A DNA stretch of 64,000 nucleotides from Bradyrhizobium guangzhouense (GTDB taxonomy: Bacteria > Pseudomonadota > Alphaproteobacteria > Rhizobiales > Xanthobacteraceae), in NCBI RefSeq assembly GCF_004114955.1, contig NZ_CP030053.1, positions 930,001-994,000 of the forward strand, read 5' to 3'. A program made the translations under genes and the position numbers. Shown here piece after piece: positions 8,591 to 17,394 of this stretch; positions within the stretch are counted from its first letter, which is position 1, and each line of letters starts with the position of its first letter. The notes beneath the pieces are model-generated. The model did no database searches and was not told the DNA's origin. It worked only from the letters and a program-made list of their open reading frames with translations.

Positions 8591-8842
8591 ATGCCACGAT
8601 TTCAATTTAATGTCTATGACGGCAACGACAGCCTCGACACCGAAGGAACCGATTTGCCGGATTTGCGAACCGCGCAAATAGAAGCCATTGCGATGGCAGG
8701 TGGCATCTTGCGTGAACGCGCTCGCTTTATACGGCTCGATGATGATTGGCGCATGGAAGTAACGGACGATACCGGCTTGATCCTCTTCCGGCTTGACTTC
8801 CAGATCGTCGGCTCAGCGGCAATATCTGGCCAGAAGAAGTAA
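8591..8842 (+). CDS. Small DUF6894-type protein
   Basis: 83 residues starting MPRFQFNVYDGNDSLDTEG, followed by TDLPDLRTAQIEAIAMAG. This is the pattern of the DUF6894 group (short soluble proteins with an F.v.DG....D.eG.eL.dl..A..eA signature) common in Bradyrhizobium. A strong AGGAGG sits 5-10 bases before the ATG, which fixes the start against the longer frame beginning at 8465. Function unknown. A weak hairpin follows the stop. Confidence 0.78.
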   Translation: MPRFQFNVYDGNDSLDTEGTDLPDLRTAQIEAIAMAGGILRERARFIRLDDDWRMEVTDDTGLILFRLDFQIVGSAAISGQKK

Positions 8843-8869
8843 GGCCGTCTCAGTTGGCGGCCTCTTCAT
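8841..8869 (+). terminator. Weak hairpin terminator after the DUF6894 gene
   Basis: aggccg at 8842-8847 pairs with cggcct at 8858-8863, followed by CTTCAT. Only six pairs and no proper U tract, so this is a tentative call. Confidence 0.35.
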
Positions 8870-9040
8870 ATAATAGCCACGTCGGCTTGTGGCCCACAGC
8901 GTCGAACGTGACGCTCACTTTACCGTCGGCTGTTTTGGAAAGACCGGACGTGGCTGCGGGCATATCAAATCGACGCTCATGACCCAGAACGGAAGTGCGA
9001 TCTCCTGTAACGAGCCGATGCAGTCAGATTGTATTCCGGT

Positions 9041-10183
9041 CTAACCAGACGCCAACGCTTGGCCTACGGCGTAGAGCGAGCAGTCCTTCCAAGCCGCTAC
9101 GCACAAGCGCATGGCCTCTGCCTTGGCCCCCTCGGTCGTTCGTTGAGCCGAGGTAACCGATGAACAATGACCCTCACGGTTCCACGCAAATGCCTTTACC
9201 TCCGTGCGGGCACCTACGTAGTATTCGAAGTAACTTGAGCACGCCGCATTAAGCGGTGTCGGCGCTGGAATGGGAGCCATTGGAGCGACTTCAGCGACCA
9301 TCGAGGTCGGCAGGTGCAACCCGTTCAGAAACGTTTCAACGGAAGGCCACCATAATTCGGCGGGCCCCATCACGACCATTGGATGGCCATCGACACCAAA
9401 AGGTGGGAGGACTTTCAATTGTCCGGGAGCGCCGGAAGCGACGTAGGCCTCAAACATGCGTCTCCCCAAAGCCGCCGGAATGTAGTGGTCGTTCTCCGAA
9501 TTGATCCAAAGCGCAGGCACCTTTGCAGAACGGCCAAAAATACCGGCGTCCTCTACAATATTGTTCGGACTACAAACCAAGTCGGGACCGGCCGACCCGT
9601 GACCGCCTGCGAAATTCAGGATGCCGACAACGCCGGCGGGATTGGTGGCAGCGGCAGCGGTCACCGCAAAACCTCCCGTCGAATGGCCTACCAGCAAAAC
9701 CCGATCCGGGTCCGCCCAAACCTCACCACGGAGCGTAGCAACCGCCCCAGTCACGTCCTCGGCCGCTATTTGTCCGACAGCAAGATAATCCCGATTGTTG
9801 CACGTTCCTGAAAGAGTTTCGGCGAATTGCCCTTCTGAACGACCAAATCCGCGACGCATGATCGACACTGCGGCGTAGCCATGCTGTGCAAACGCTATGG
9901 CGGCATTGATAAGATCAGTCGGCGATTGTTGAGCCATCGCAGATCGAAGCATTTGACCAGTGGCACGCACCGTGCCGTGGACCAACAGGGCAAGTGGAAA
10001 ACGTCCCGACCGATCAGGACGGATGACCATCGCCTCGAGACGGACCCTGCTTCCATCAGCAAGGGCAACAGGCAGCATTAGGTTTTCATGAACAAAGCCC
10101 GGTAGGACACTGTCGGCCTCGGCTGGCGATGCCAAAAGCGCGAGCAGCGCGAGCAGCGCGATCGCGCGAAACGGCCGCCCCAT
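9041..10183 (-). CDS. Secreted alpha/beta hydrolase (dienelactone-hydrolase-like) with C-terminal Cys-rich domain
   Basis: 380 residues from ATG 10183. The signal peptide is MGRPFRAIALLALLALLA, cleaved near EADS. The alpha/beta-hydrolase core has the nucleophile elbow GHSTGG (Ser168) and a likely acid/His pair in the segments SENDHYIP and FGVDGHPM. The last ~65 residues (from AACSSYFEYY) form a separate cysteine-containing module ending CSLYAVGQ, which looks like the small exported domains with a .A...C......C..YAVG pattern. Probably a periplasmic esterase; substrate unknown. Base composition is lower in GC than typical genes here. Confidence 0.8.
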   Translation of the reverse strand: MGRPFRAIALLALLALLASPAEADSVLPGFVHENLMLPVALADGSRVRLEAMVIRPDRSGRFPLALLVHGTVRATGQMLRSAMAQQSPTDLINAAIAFAQHGYAAVSIMRRGFGRSEGQFAETLSGTCNNRDYLAVGQIAAEDVTGAVATLRGEVWADPDRVLLVGHSTGGFAVTAAAATNPAGVVGILNFAGGHGSAGPDLVCSPNNIVEDAGIFGRSAKVPALWINSENDHYIPAALGRRMFEAYVASGAPGQLKVLPPFGVDGHPMVVMGPAELWWPSVETFLNGLHLPTSMVAEVAPMAPIPAPTPLNAACSSYFEYYVGARTEVKAFAWNREGHCSSVTSAQRTTEGAKAEAMRLCVAAWKDCSLYAVGQALASG

Positions 10184-10330
10184 TGCCCTCTCCCAAATTA
10201 GAAGCCTTGGTCCGAACGACACGCTGAGATTGTAGGGGGGCCGGATAGATGTGACAAGGATTTGCGTAGCATCACTTCCGCCACTGGCCCATAGCCGACG
10301 AAGATCGGTCTCCGTTGCCGTCGCACGAGG

Positions 10331-10543
10331 TCATGAAGGGAAGTCGGCCGGCTGCACGTCGATGCGATCGGCGTGCAGCGACCAGTCTGCAATCTCACGA
10401 AGCTCGCAGAACTGCCGTTGAGCCAGCGACGCCGCCTCGGTTGCATCGCGTGCATCGACATCAACGGTACGCTGGCACACTTCACAGGATTTCCCCTGGT
10501 CGCCGATGACGTTCTTGAGGAAACGGACGGTAAAGTGGGCCAT
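10331..10543 (-). CDS. Small hypothetical protein
   Basis: 70 residues starting MAHFTVRFLKNVIGDQGKS, with a Cys-x-x-Cys (SCEVCQRT) and a later single Cys. The frame is open 42 bases further upstream, but the ATG at 10543 begins the conserved-looking part. The sequence has a ferredoxin-like or DUF6894-like rhythm (F.vRfl.n..., VDVDARDATEAASLAQRQF) but I cannot name a family. It lies 39 bases downstream of the CBS-BON gene on the same strand and could share its transcript. Confidence 0.6.
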   Translation of the reverse strand: MAHFTVRFLKNVIGDQGKSCEVCQRTVDVDARDATEAASLAQRQFCELREIADWSLHADRIDVQPADFPS

Positions 10544-10581
10544 CTCTAGCTCGTTTCGTTGTGCTTGCGTGCCGGTCTGCG

Positions 10582-11268
10582 TCAATAGACGAAGGCGGGA
10601 GTTTGCAGCAGGTGGTCATTCACCGCCACCACGCCGGGGATCGCTTCGGCGGCGACGCGAATGGCCGTGCGTTCCGCGAGCGTCGGCGCGAAGCCCCAGA
10701 TATCGATCACGCCATTCTGCACGGTCGCATTCAGATTGAACGTATGGGCCCAGGGTTGCTTCCTGACCTCCTCGAAGAATCTCTTTCGGATGGCTGAATC
10801 GGGCAGCGATATCTCGAGCTTCGGTCTGCCGCTCGCGATCGCCTGGAGCAGGTTGGCCCGGCTGACGATTCCGACGAGCTGGCCTTCCCCGTTGACGATC
10901 GGAACGCGCTTGATCTGACGCTCTTCGAGAAGCATGGCGATCTCGTGCAGGGGCGTCTCGGGCGCAGCGGTCGCCACATCCTGCGTCATGATGTCCTGCA
11001 CCATGGTCGCGTGCGACTTGACGTAATCGGTCGCAAGTTGGGCATCGCCGGTCAACAGGCGCAACCACCAGGAGGACGAGCGTTCGGTTCCGCTCTCGAC
11101 CCTGTGCAGCAAATCGCCTTCACTGACGATGCCCAAAACCTTGTTGTCGGCATCGACGACCGGGACGGCGCTGATCCGACGCTCCAGCAGCCTTTGTGCG
11201 ACCTGGCGGACGGTTGCGGTCGGTTCAACCGTAACCACCGGTGATACCATCACGTCTCGCGCTTGCAT
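10582..11268 (-). CDS. CBS-pair protein with C-terminal BON domain
   Basis: 228 residues: two CBS domains (residues ~1-60 and ~90-150; landmarks MQARDVMVSPVVTV, RRISAVPVVDADNK, MVQDIMTQDVATAAPE, RQIKRVPIVNGEGQ) that usually bind adenosyl nucleotides, followed by a BON domain (residues ~155-225, with VQNGVIDIWGFAPTLAERTA). The BON part suggests membrane or envelope association. It is transcribed divergently from the host-attachment gene across an intergenic region holding a FixK-type box, so oxygen-responsive expression is likely. CBS-BON proteins are common members of low-oxygen or stress regulons. Confidence 0.88.
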   Translation of the reverse strand: MQARDVMVSPVVTVEPTATVRQVAQRLLERRISAVPVVDADNKVLGIVSEGDLLHRVESGTERSSSWWLRLLTGDAQLATDYVKSHATMVQDIMTQDVATAAPETPLHEIAMLLEERQIKRVPIVNGEGQLVGIVSRANLLQAIASGRPKLEISLPDSAIRKRFFEEVRKQPWAHTFNLNATVQNGVIDIWGFAPTLAERTAIRVAAEAIPGVVAVNDHLLQTPAFVY

Positions 11269-11328
11269 GGCAGACCTCCCGATCGCCTCTCACCTCGAAC
11301 AATCCTGCCTGATCGGGAATGGCGCGGT

Positions 11329-11342
11329 TTGATCGGGATCAA
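11329..11342. promoter_or_regulatory. FixK/FNR-type binding site (perfect palindrome)
   Basis: TTGATCGGGATCAA is an exact match to the FNR/FixK consensus TTGAT-N4-ATCAA. It lies 55-68 bases upstream of the + strand gene at 11398 and 61-74 upstream of the - strand gene at 11268. With the box centred at -40.5, transcription would begin near 11376 on the + strand, and tagaaat at 11364-11370 sits where a -10 element would be. Oxygen control of both genes is inferred. Confidence 0.8.
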
Positions 11343-11397
11343 GCAGCGCAGGCCGCCCGGCGATAGAAATTGAACATGTCCCGAAAGGAGGTCGAAA

Positions 11398-11847
11398 ATG
11401 ACCACGATCCCACATCGTGCAGTCGTGTTCGTTGGCGACGGACGGAAGGCGCTGTTCCTGCGCAATGAGGGCGACGCGCAAGTCCCGAACCTGAAGGTAG
11501 AGACGGTGTTCGAGAGGGAGAATCCGCCCGCACATTCCCAAGGCAGCGATCGACCCGGCCGGGTCAGCAAGGGCCCGCATTCGGCTCAGCGGAGCGCGGT
11601 CGAAATGACCGATTGGCACGAGCTCGAGGAGGAGCGCTTTGCGAGGCAGGTCGCGGCCGCCGTGGAGCAGCTCCTTCGCAGTGAGCAGGCGACCGCCCTC
11701 ATTGTCGTGGCGCCACCCCGCACGCTGGCGGAGCTTCGCGCGGCCTTCCATGACGACGTGAGGCGTCGGATCATCGCCGAGCTCGACAAGGACCTCACGA
11801 AGCACCCGGTGGGCGACATCGAAAAGCATCTGCGGGACGCGGCATGA
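11398..11847 (+). CDS. Host-attachment-type protein (PF10116 family)
   Basis: 149 residues resembling the family named for a protein required for attachment to host cells in Agrobacterium. Landmarks are VFVGDGRKALFLRNEGD at the N-terminus and LIVVAPPRTLAELRA plus DLTKHPVGDIEKHL at the C-terminus. The biochemical role is not established; the fold is related to nucleases/eRF1-like domains. The ATG follows AGGAGG (11384-11391) closely. It is the first gene to the right of the FixK-type box. In-frame sequence of a universal stress protein follows its TGA. Confidence 0.85.
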   Translation: MTTIPHRAVVFVGDGRKALFLRNEGDAQVPNLKVETVFERENPPAHSQGSDRPGRVSKGPHSAQRSAVEMTDWHELEEERFARQVAAAVEQLLRSEQATALIVVAPPRTLAELRAAFHDDVRRRIIAELDKDLTKHPVGDIEKHLRDAA

Positions 11848-11997
11848 GGCTATTTCGTTCGGTTGGCCTCCGAGCTCGGCGCCGACCTCATTGTCACCGG
11901 CGGTTATGGACACGGCCGGTTGGGGGAATGGATCTTTGGAGGCATGACACAAACCCTGCTGCAACAGGCTCCGGTCTGCCTGCTGATGTCGCATTGA
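11848..11997 (+). pseudogene. Universal stress protein (UspA family), C-terminal remnant
   Basis: Reading on in the frame of the preceding gene, directly after its TGA, gives about 49 residues including LGADLIVTGGYGHGRLGEW and then FGGMTQTLLQQAPVCLLMS before a TGA. This is the canonical UspA C-terminus (aDLiV.G.hG.......GS....l....pVLv). The nucleotide-binding G-2x-G-9x-G(S/T) shape is visible. There is no start codon and no N-terminal half, so the gene is truncated. Its position suggests a deletion that joined the attachment gene to a former usp neighbour. Confidence 0.8.
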
Positions 11998-12023
11998 GAA
12001 CCGGCACGACAGGAGAAGGCAAG

Positions 12024-12206
12024 ATGGACAAAGACAATCGGGCGGCGCAAGAGAACGCGGCCGAGCGAAAGGCAGAAAAGCCCGCACACAATCGCGATGA
12101 TCAGGCGATCGCAACCGGGCAGCACGATCGCACGATCAAGCAGGCCCTCGAGGACGACGAGGTGCGTGAAGTGCTGAAGCTACACAAGCGGGGCAAGCGA
12201 CCGTAG
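12024..12206 (+). CDS. Small charged protein of unknown function
   Basis: 60 residues starting MDKDNRAAQENAAERKAEK and ending LKLHKRGKRP, rich in Lys, Arg, Glu, Asp and Gln and without hydrophobic segments. AGGAG lies 8-12 bases before the ATG (12011-12015), which supports translation. It is probably an intrinsically disordered or helical stress protein. It follows the usp remnant by 26 bases and may belong to the same FixK-controlled transcript. No family recognised. Confidence 0.6.
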   Translation: MDKDNRAAQENAAERKAEKPAHNRDDQAIATGQHDRTIKQALEDDEVREVLKLHKRGKRP

Positions 12207-12447
12207 CTGCGGAGCCGTTCAAGCGGGCAGATGGCCGCTGGAGCGAGAGCCCGCGTCCACGCGTGGTCGCCGGCTGCACCGCTGCCATGATGGCACCATA
12301 CCCCTGTTTTGCCCGACGGAACAAGCAAAATTCGCAAAAATCGAAAAAGCCCAGCGCCGTCAGGGCGCCGGCTACTGTGCATGGGGTTGTTTTCGAGATT
12401 TGCGTTCGTCCGGGGTCCGAGAAGCCCGGGCCGGACCGTGAGCGGCC

Positions 12448-14259
<1,812 letters not shown>

Positions 14260-14372
14260 GGGCGCGGGATACCACTCACATCCCCGTGCGGCAACCATAT
14301 TGCTGTATTTTCAGGGCCTTTCTTCACGCCAAGCTGATTCCACGATGGTCCAAAACGCGCTACGCAACGGCC

Positions 14373-15998
14373 ATGTCCACCACCTCGATCCCCTCCGCCC
14401 GAACGCGCGTAAAACCCCGGGTCAGCTTTGACCGTTTCCGGGCCTGGCTGGTTGCCTACGCGACCGACCCCTCGGCCCGGCTCTGGCTTGTGATCCAGCT
14501 CGCCATCCTGCATGCGGTGATCTGGACCCTCATCCTGATCAATCTCAAGGCCGCGCAGGACGTTCACATGGACGTCGCAGAAGCCTGGGGCTGGGGCCAG
14601 AAATTCCTGTGGGGCTATGGCAAGCATCCGCCGCTGTCGGGCTGGGTCGCGGGGCTCTGGTTCTGGGTTTTTCCAGCGGCGGACTGGGCGACCTATGCGC
14701 TGGCGATGGCGACCGTGAGTATCGGCATGGTGATCTGCTGGCTCGTCGCGATGCGCGTGGTCGATCCGCGTCGCGCGTTCCTGGTCGTGGTGATGGTCGC
14801 GCTCTATCCGATCTTCAATTTCAAGGGCTTCAAGTACAACCCCGATCTGCTTCAGCTCGTGACCCTGCCGCTCGTCGTGCTCGCTTATCTCAACGCGTTC
14901 GAGAAGCGGAGTTGGCTATCCGGCATCTGGCTGGGGCTCGCCGGCGCGTTGGCGCTGATGACCAAATACTGGGTGCTGACCATGATCGGCGCCATCGGCC
15001 TTGCCGCGCTGATCCACCCGGAGCGGCTAAAATTCCTGCTGTCGCCGGCGCCCTGGGTCGCAATCGCGACGATGGTGGTGGCGATGATCCCGCACATCGT
15101 CTGGCTGGCGGATTCGCATTTCGTGCCGCTGACCTATGCCGGCGATACCTATAGTCTCGAGGATGCCGGCCAGGTGCGGCAGCTCGTGCTCGGTTACGTC
15201 CTGCACAATGCCGGGCTGCTGGCTGTTCCCGTCGCGCTTGCCGCGCTCGCGATGGCACTGGTGCCGCCGTGGCGGACCCTGCTGTTGCGCGCACCCTCGC
15301 GCATTGTCTCGCGCGCCTGGGCGCGCGGCGGCAATCCCGGCGTCAACCTGTCCCAGGCGCGCAACGTCTGGATCATCCAGATCATCGTCGCGGCCGGACC
15401 GCCGCTCGGCGCGCTCGCCTTCAGCATCTATATCAAGACCGATTGGGGCATCTCGCTGTTCTTCCTGGTGCCGCTCGCGCTGGTCGCGATTCCGACGCTG
15501 CGGGTGCAGAGCGCCGTGCTGTTCAACATCGTGGCGATCTGGCTCGTGCTCAGTGTTGCGACGCTCTTTGCTTCGCCCTGGATCGCTGCGCACGAGATGG
15601 CCGCGAACAAGGACAACGCGGCGACCTATGGCGCGCGCTCCGAGCTCGCGCGCGAGCTGACGCAAGCCTGGCATTCGCGCTTCGCCTCGCGCTGGGCGAT
15701 CGTCGCCGGCACGATGGAGTCGATCCAGCCGATGGTGTTCTACAGCCCCGACCATCCGGTCGCATTCATCCCGAACGAGGCCTGGAGCTCCGGGCTGACG
15801 ACGCTCGACGAGGTCAAGAAGGACGGCTTCATCGGCGTGTTCGATCCGACCGACGGCCGCCTGCCGGCGTTCGAGAAATGGGTGTCGGAGATCGCGCCGA
15901 ATGCCGAGCGGATGGTGATGACCACGCGCCGCTTCACCCATGGCAAGGCGGGTCCGGCGATGACGTGGAACATCTACATCGCGCCGCCGGCGAAGTGA
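14373..15998 (+). CDS. Membrane glycosyltransferase, GT39 / ArnT-like
   Basis: 541 residues from ATG 14373. About ten hydrophobic segments follow a short cytosolic N-terminus. The first periplasmic loop carries MDVAEAWGWGQKFLWGYGKHPPLSGW, split by the Asp and the H-P-P motif typical of GT39/PMT-type polyprenyl-phosphate-sugar transferases. The C-terminal ~130 residues are soluble and periplasmic. Such enzymes add sugars or aminosugars to lipid A, other lipids or proteins; the acceptor here is unknown. Its stop is 8 bases from the convergent HPr stop. Confidence 0.82.
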   Translation: MSTTSIPSARTRVKPRVSFDRFRAWLVAYATDPSARLWLVIQLAILHAVIWTLILINLKAAQDVHMDVAEAWGWGQKFLWGYGKHPPLSGWVAGLWFWVFPAADWATYALAMATVSIGMVICWLVAMRVVDPRRAFLVVVMVALYPIFNFKGFKYNPDLLQLVTLPLVVLAYLNAFEKRSWLSGIWLGLAGALALMTKYWVLTMIGAIGLAALIHPERLKFLLSPAPWVAIATMVVAMIPHIVWLADSHFVPLTYAGDTYSLEDAGQVRQLVLGYVLHNAGLLAVPVALAALAMALVPPWRTLLLRAPSRIVSRAWARGGNPGVNLSQARNVWIIQIIVAAGPPLGALAFSIYIKTDWGISLFFLVPLALVAIPTLRVQSAVLFNIVAIWLVLSVATLFASPWIAAHEMAANKDNAATYGARSELARELTQAWHSRFASRWAIVAGTMESIQPMVFYSPDHPVAFIPNEAWSSGLTTLDEVKKDGFIGVFDPTDGRLPAFEKWVSEIAPNAERMVMTTRRFTHGKAGPAMTWNIYIAPPAK

Positions 15999-16006
15999 CC
16001 GAGGGT

Positions 16007-16324
16007 CTAAACGCCTTCCTCGTTGAACTTGCTTTCAACGAGCTCGGTGATCGCTGCAATCGCGGCTTCGGCATCGGAGCCGGCTGCCGCGACCGTGATG
16101 GTCGTCCCGGGTCCGGCCGCGAGCATCATCAGGCCCATGATCGAGGTGCCGCCGACGGTCTCGCCGCCGCGCGTCACCCACACCTGCGCGTTGAAACGCT
16201 CGACCGCCTGGACGAATTTCGCCGAGGCGCGGGCATGAAGGCCGCGCTTGTTGATGATCAGGAGCTCTTTGGAGATCGCGCCTGCGGGCACGCCAGCCCC
16301 GGCTTGTGGCGCGTCGTCGCTCAT
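16007..16324 (-). CDS. HPr-type phosphocarrier protein
   Basis: 105 residues: a ~17-residue N-terminal extension, then an HPr domain. The phospho-accepting histidine is His30 in KRGLHARAS (His15 of classical HPr), and Ser61 in GGTSIMGLMML is exactly 31 residues later, equivalent to the regulatory Ser46 phosphorylated by HPr kinase. It accepts phosphate from EI-Ntr and passes it to EIIA proteins. Its start overlaps the stop of the EIIA gene by 4 bases, so translation is coupled. No sugar permease is nearby, consistent with a regulatory PTS. Confidence 0.93.
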   Translation of the reverse strand: MSDDAPQAGAGVPAGAISKELLIINKRGLHARASAKFVQAVERFNAQVWVTRGGETVGGTSIMGLMMLAAGPGTTITVAAAGSDAEAAIAAITELVESKFNEEGV

Positions 16325-16722
16325 TTGCCGGCGAGCACGCGGCTGGCGATGGTGACGTATTTGCGGCCGGCTTCCTGAGCCATCGCGATCGCGTCCGGCA
16401 GCGGGCGCTCCTCGCGCACCTTGGCGAGCTTCACCAGCATGGGAAGGTTGATGCCCGCGAGCACTTCGACCTTGGGCCGGCTCATGCAGGAAATCGCGAG
16501 ATTCGACGGCGTGCCGCCGAACATGTCGGTGAGGATCGCAACACCGTCGCCTGAATCGACGCGGTTAACCGCTTCGATGATGTCACTTCGGCACAGATCG
16601 GAATCATCTTCAGCGCCGATCGTAATCGCTTCGATTTGCTTTTGTGGACCCATCACGTGCTCAAGCGCTGCCTTGAATTCGTCGGCAAGGCGCCCGTGGG
16701 TCACAAGTACTAGACCAATCAT
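16321..16722 (-). CDS. PTS EIIA, mannose (ManX) family
   Basis: 133 residues from ATG 16722 (MIGLVLVTHGRLADE). His9 is the expected phosphorylation site of the EIIA-Man fold; other family marks are LTDMFGGTPSN and INLPMLVKLA. In alphaproteobacteria this protein has no attached IIB/IIC transporter and is thought to act in signalling with HPr, HPr kinase and the ChvG/ChvI system. It lies between hprK and the HPr gene on the same strand. The longer frame to 16758 adds residues without family match. Confidence 0.92.
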   Translation of the reverse strand: MIGLVLVTHGRLADEFKAALEHVMGPQKQIEAITIGAEDDSDLCRSDIIEAVNRVDSGDGVAILTDMFGGTPSNLAISCMSRPKVEVLAGINLPMLVKLAKVREERPLPDAIAMAQEAGRKYVTIASRVLAGK

Positions 16723-16929
16723 CGGAAAACTCCCGCGGGCGCTTTTGGTGCGCCGCACGAACGCGCCACTTTGACCATCCAGAGCCCCCGCGCAAGAGGG
16801 GATGTTGCGTATCTCCCTGAATCTAGACGGATGGATGAGGGGAGCTGCGCCGGTCTACTCGGTCGCGAGTGTGGGGTTCATATGGTTACCATTTCCCTTC
16901 AAACAATCGCCTCAGGCGTTAGGCGAAGG

Positions 16930-17394
16930 TTAACTCTTGGTAGTGGTCAAGGCCGCGACAACCAAAGGGAGGGGCGAATAGCCGCGGCCGACAGGGATTC
17001 GCGGTATTTCGACACCGAAAACCCTGGTTTTCAGCGATTCCGGCGGCGGCAGGCGTTCGGCGTCCTCAGCGTCGAGATCGACCACGAGGCCGACCGTCGC
17101 ACGCTCCACGAAGTCGCAGCTACGAATACCCAACCCCCGAATCTCGATCAGGCCGGCGAGGACAGGGACGGGACGCACCTCAATTTCGTCGCCGACTGTC
17201 GCCAGATGGACACGGTCGTCGCCGACCAGGACGGCGCCCTCGACCAGTCCCGTGCGGCCCGCCATGATCAAATCGAAGGCAAGGCGCGATTTGCCGGCGC
17301 CCGAGGGCCCGCGGATCAACACCGCCAGGGGCCCGACCTTGACCGCGGAGGCGTGAACGCTCGGCCCGCCTTCGTTCAAGCGGCCTTGGCTCAT
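16930..17394 (-). CDS. hprK: HPr kinase/phosphorylase, short alphaproteobacterial form
   Basis: 154 residues containing only the kinase core. The P-loop is GPSGAGKS at residues 29-36, and LVGDDRVHL and LIEIRGLGI correspond to the conserved HprK motifs. Gram-positive HprK is about 310 residues with an extra N-terminal domain; the short form without it is normal in rhizobia. It phosphorylates the regulatory serine of HPr (Ser61 here). Its start overlaps the chvG stop by 4 bases, which ties it to the two-component operon. Confidence 0.92.
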   Translation of the reverse strand: MSQGRLNEGGPSVHASAVKVGPLAVLIRGPSGAGKSRLAFDLIMAGRTGLVEGAVLVGDDRVHLATVGDEIEVRPVPVLAGLIEIRGLGIRSCDFVERATVGLVVDLDAEDAERLPPPESLKTRVFGVEIPRIPVGRGYSPLPLVVAALTTTKS

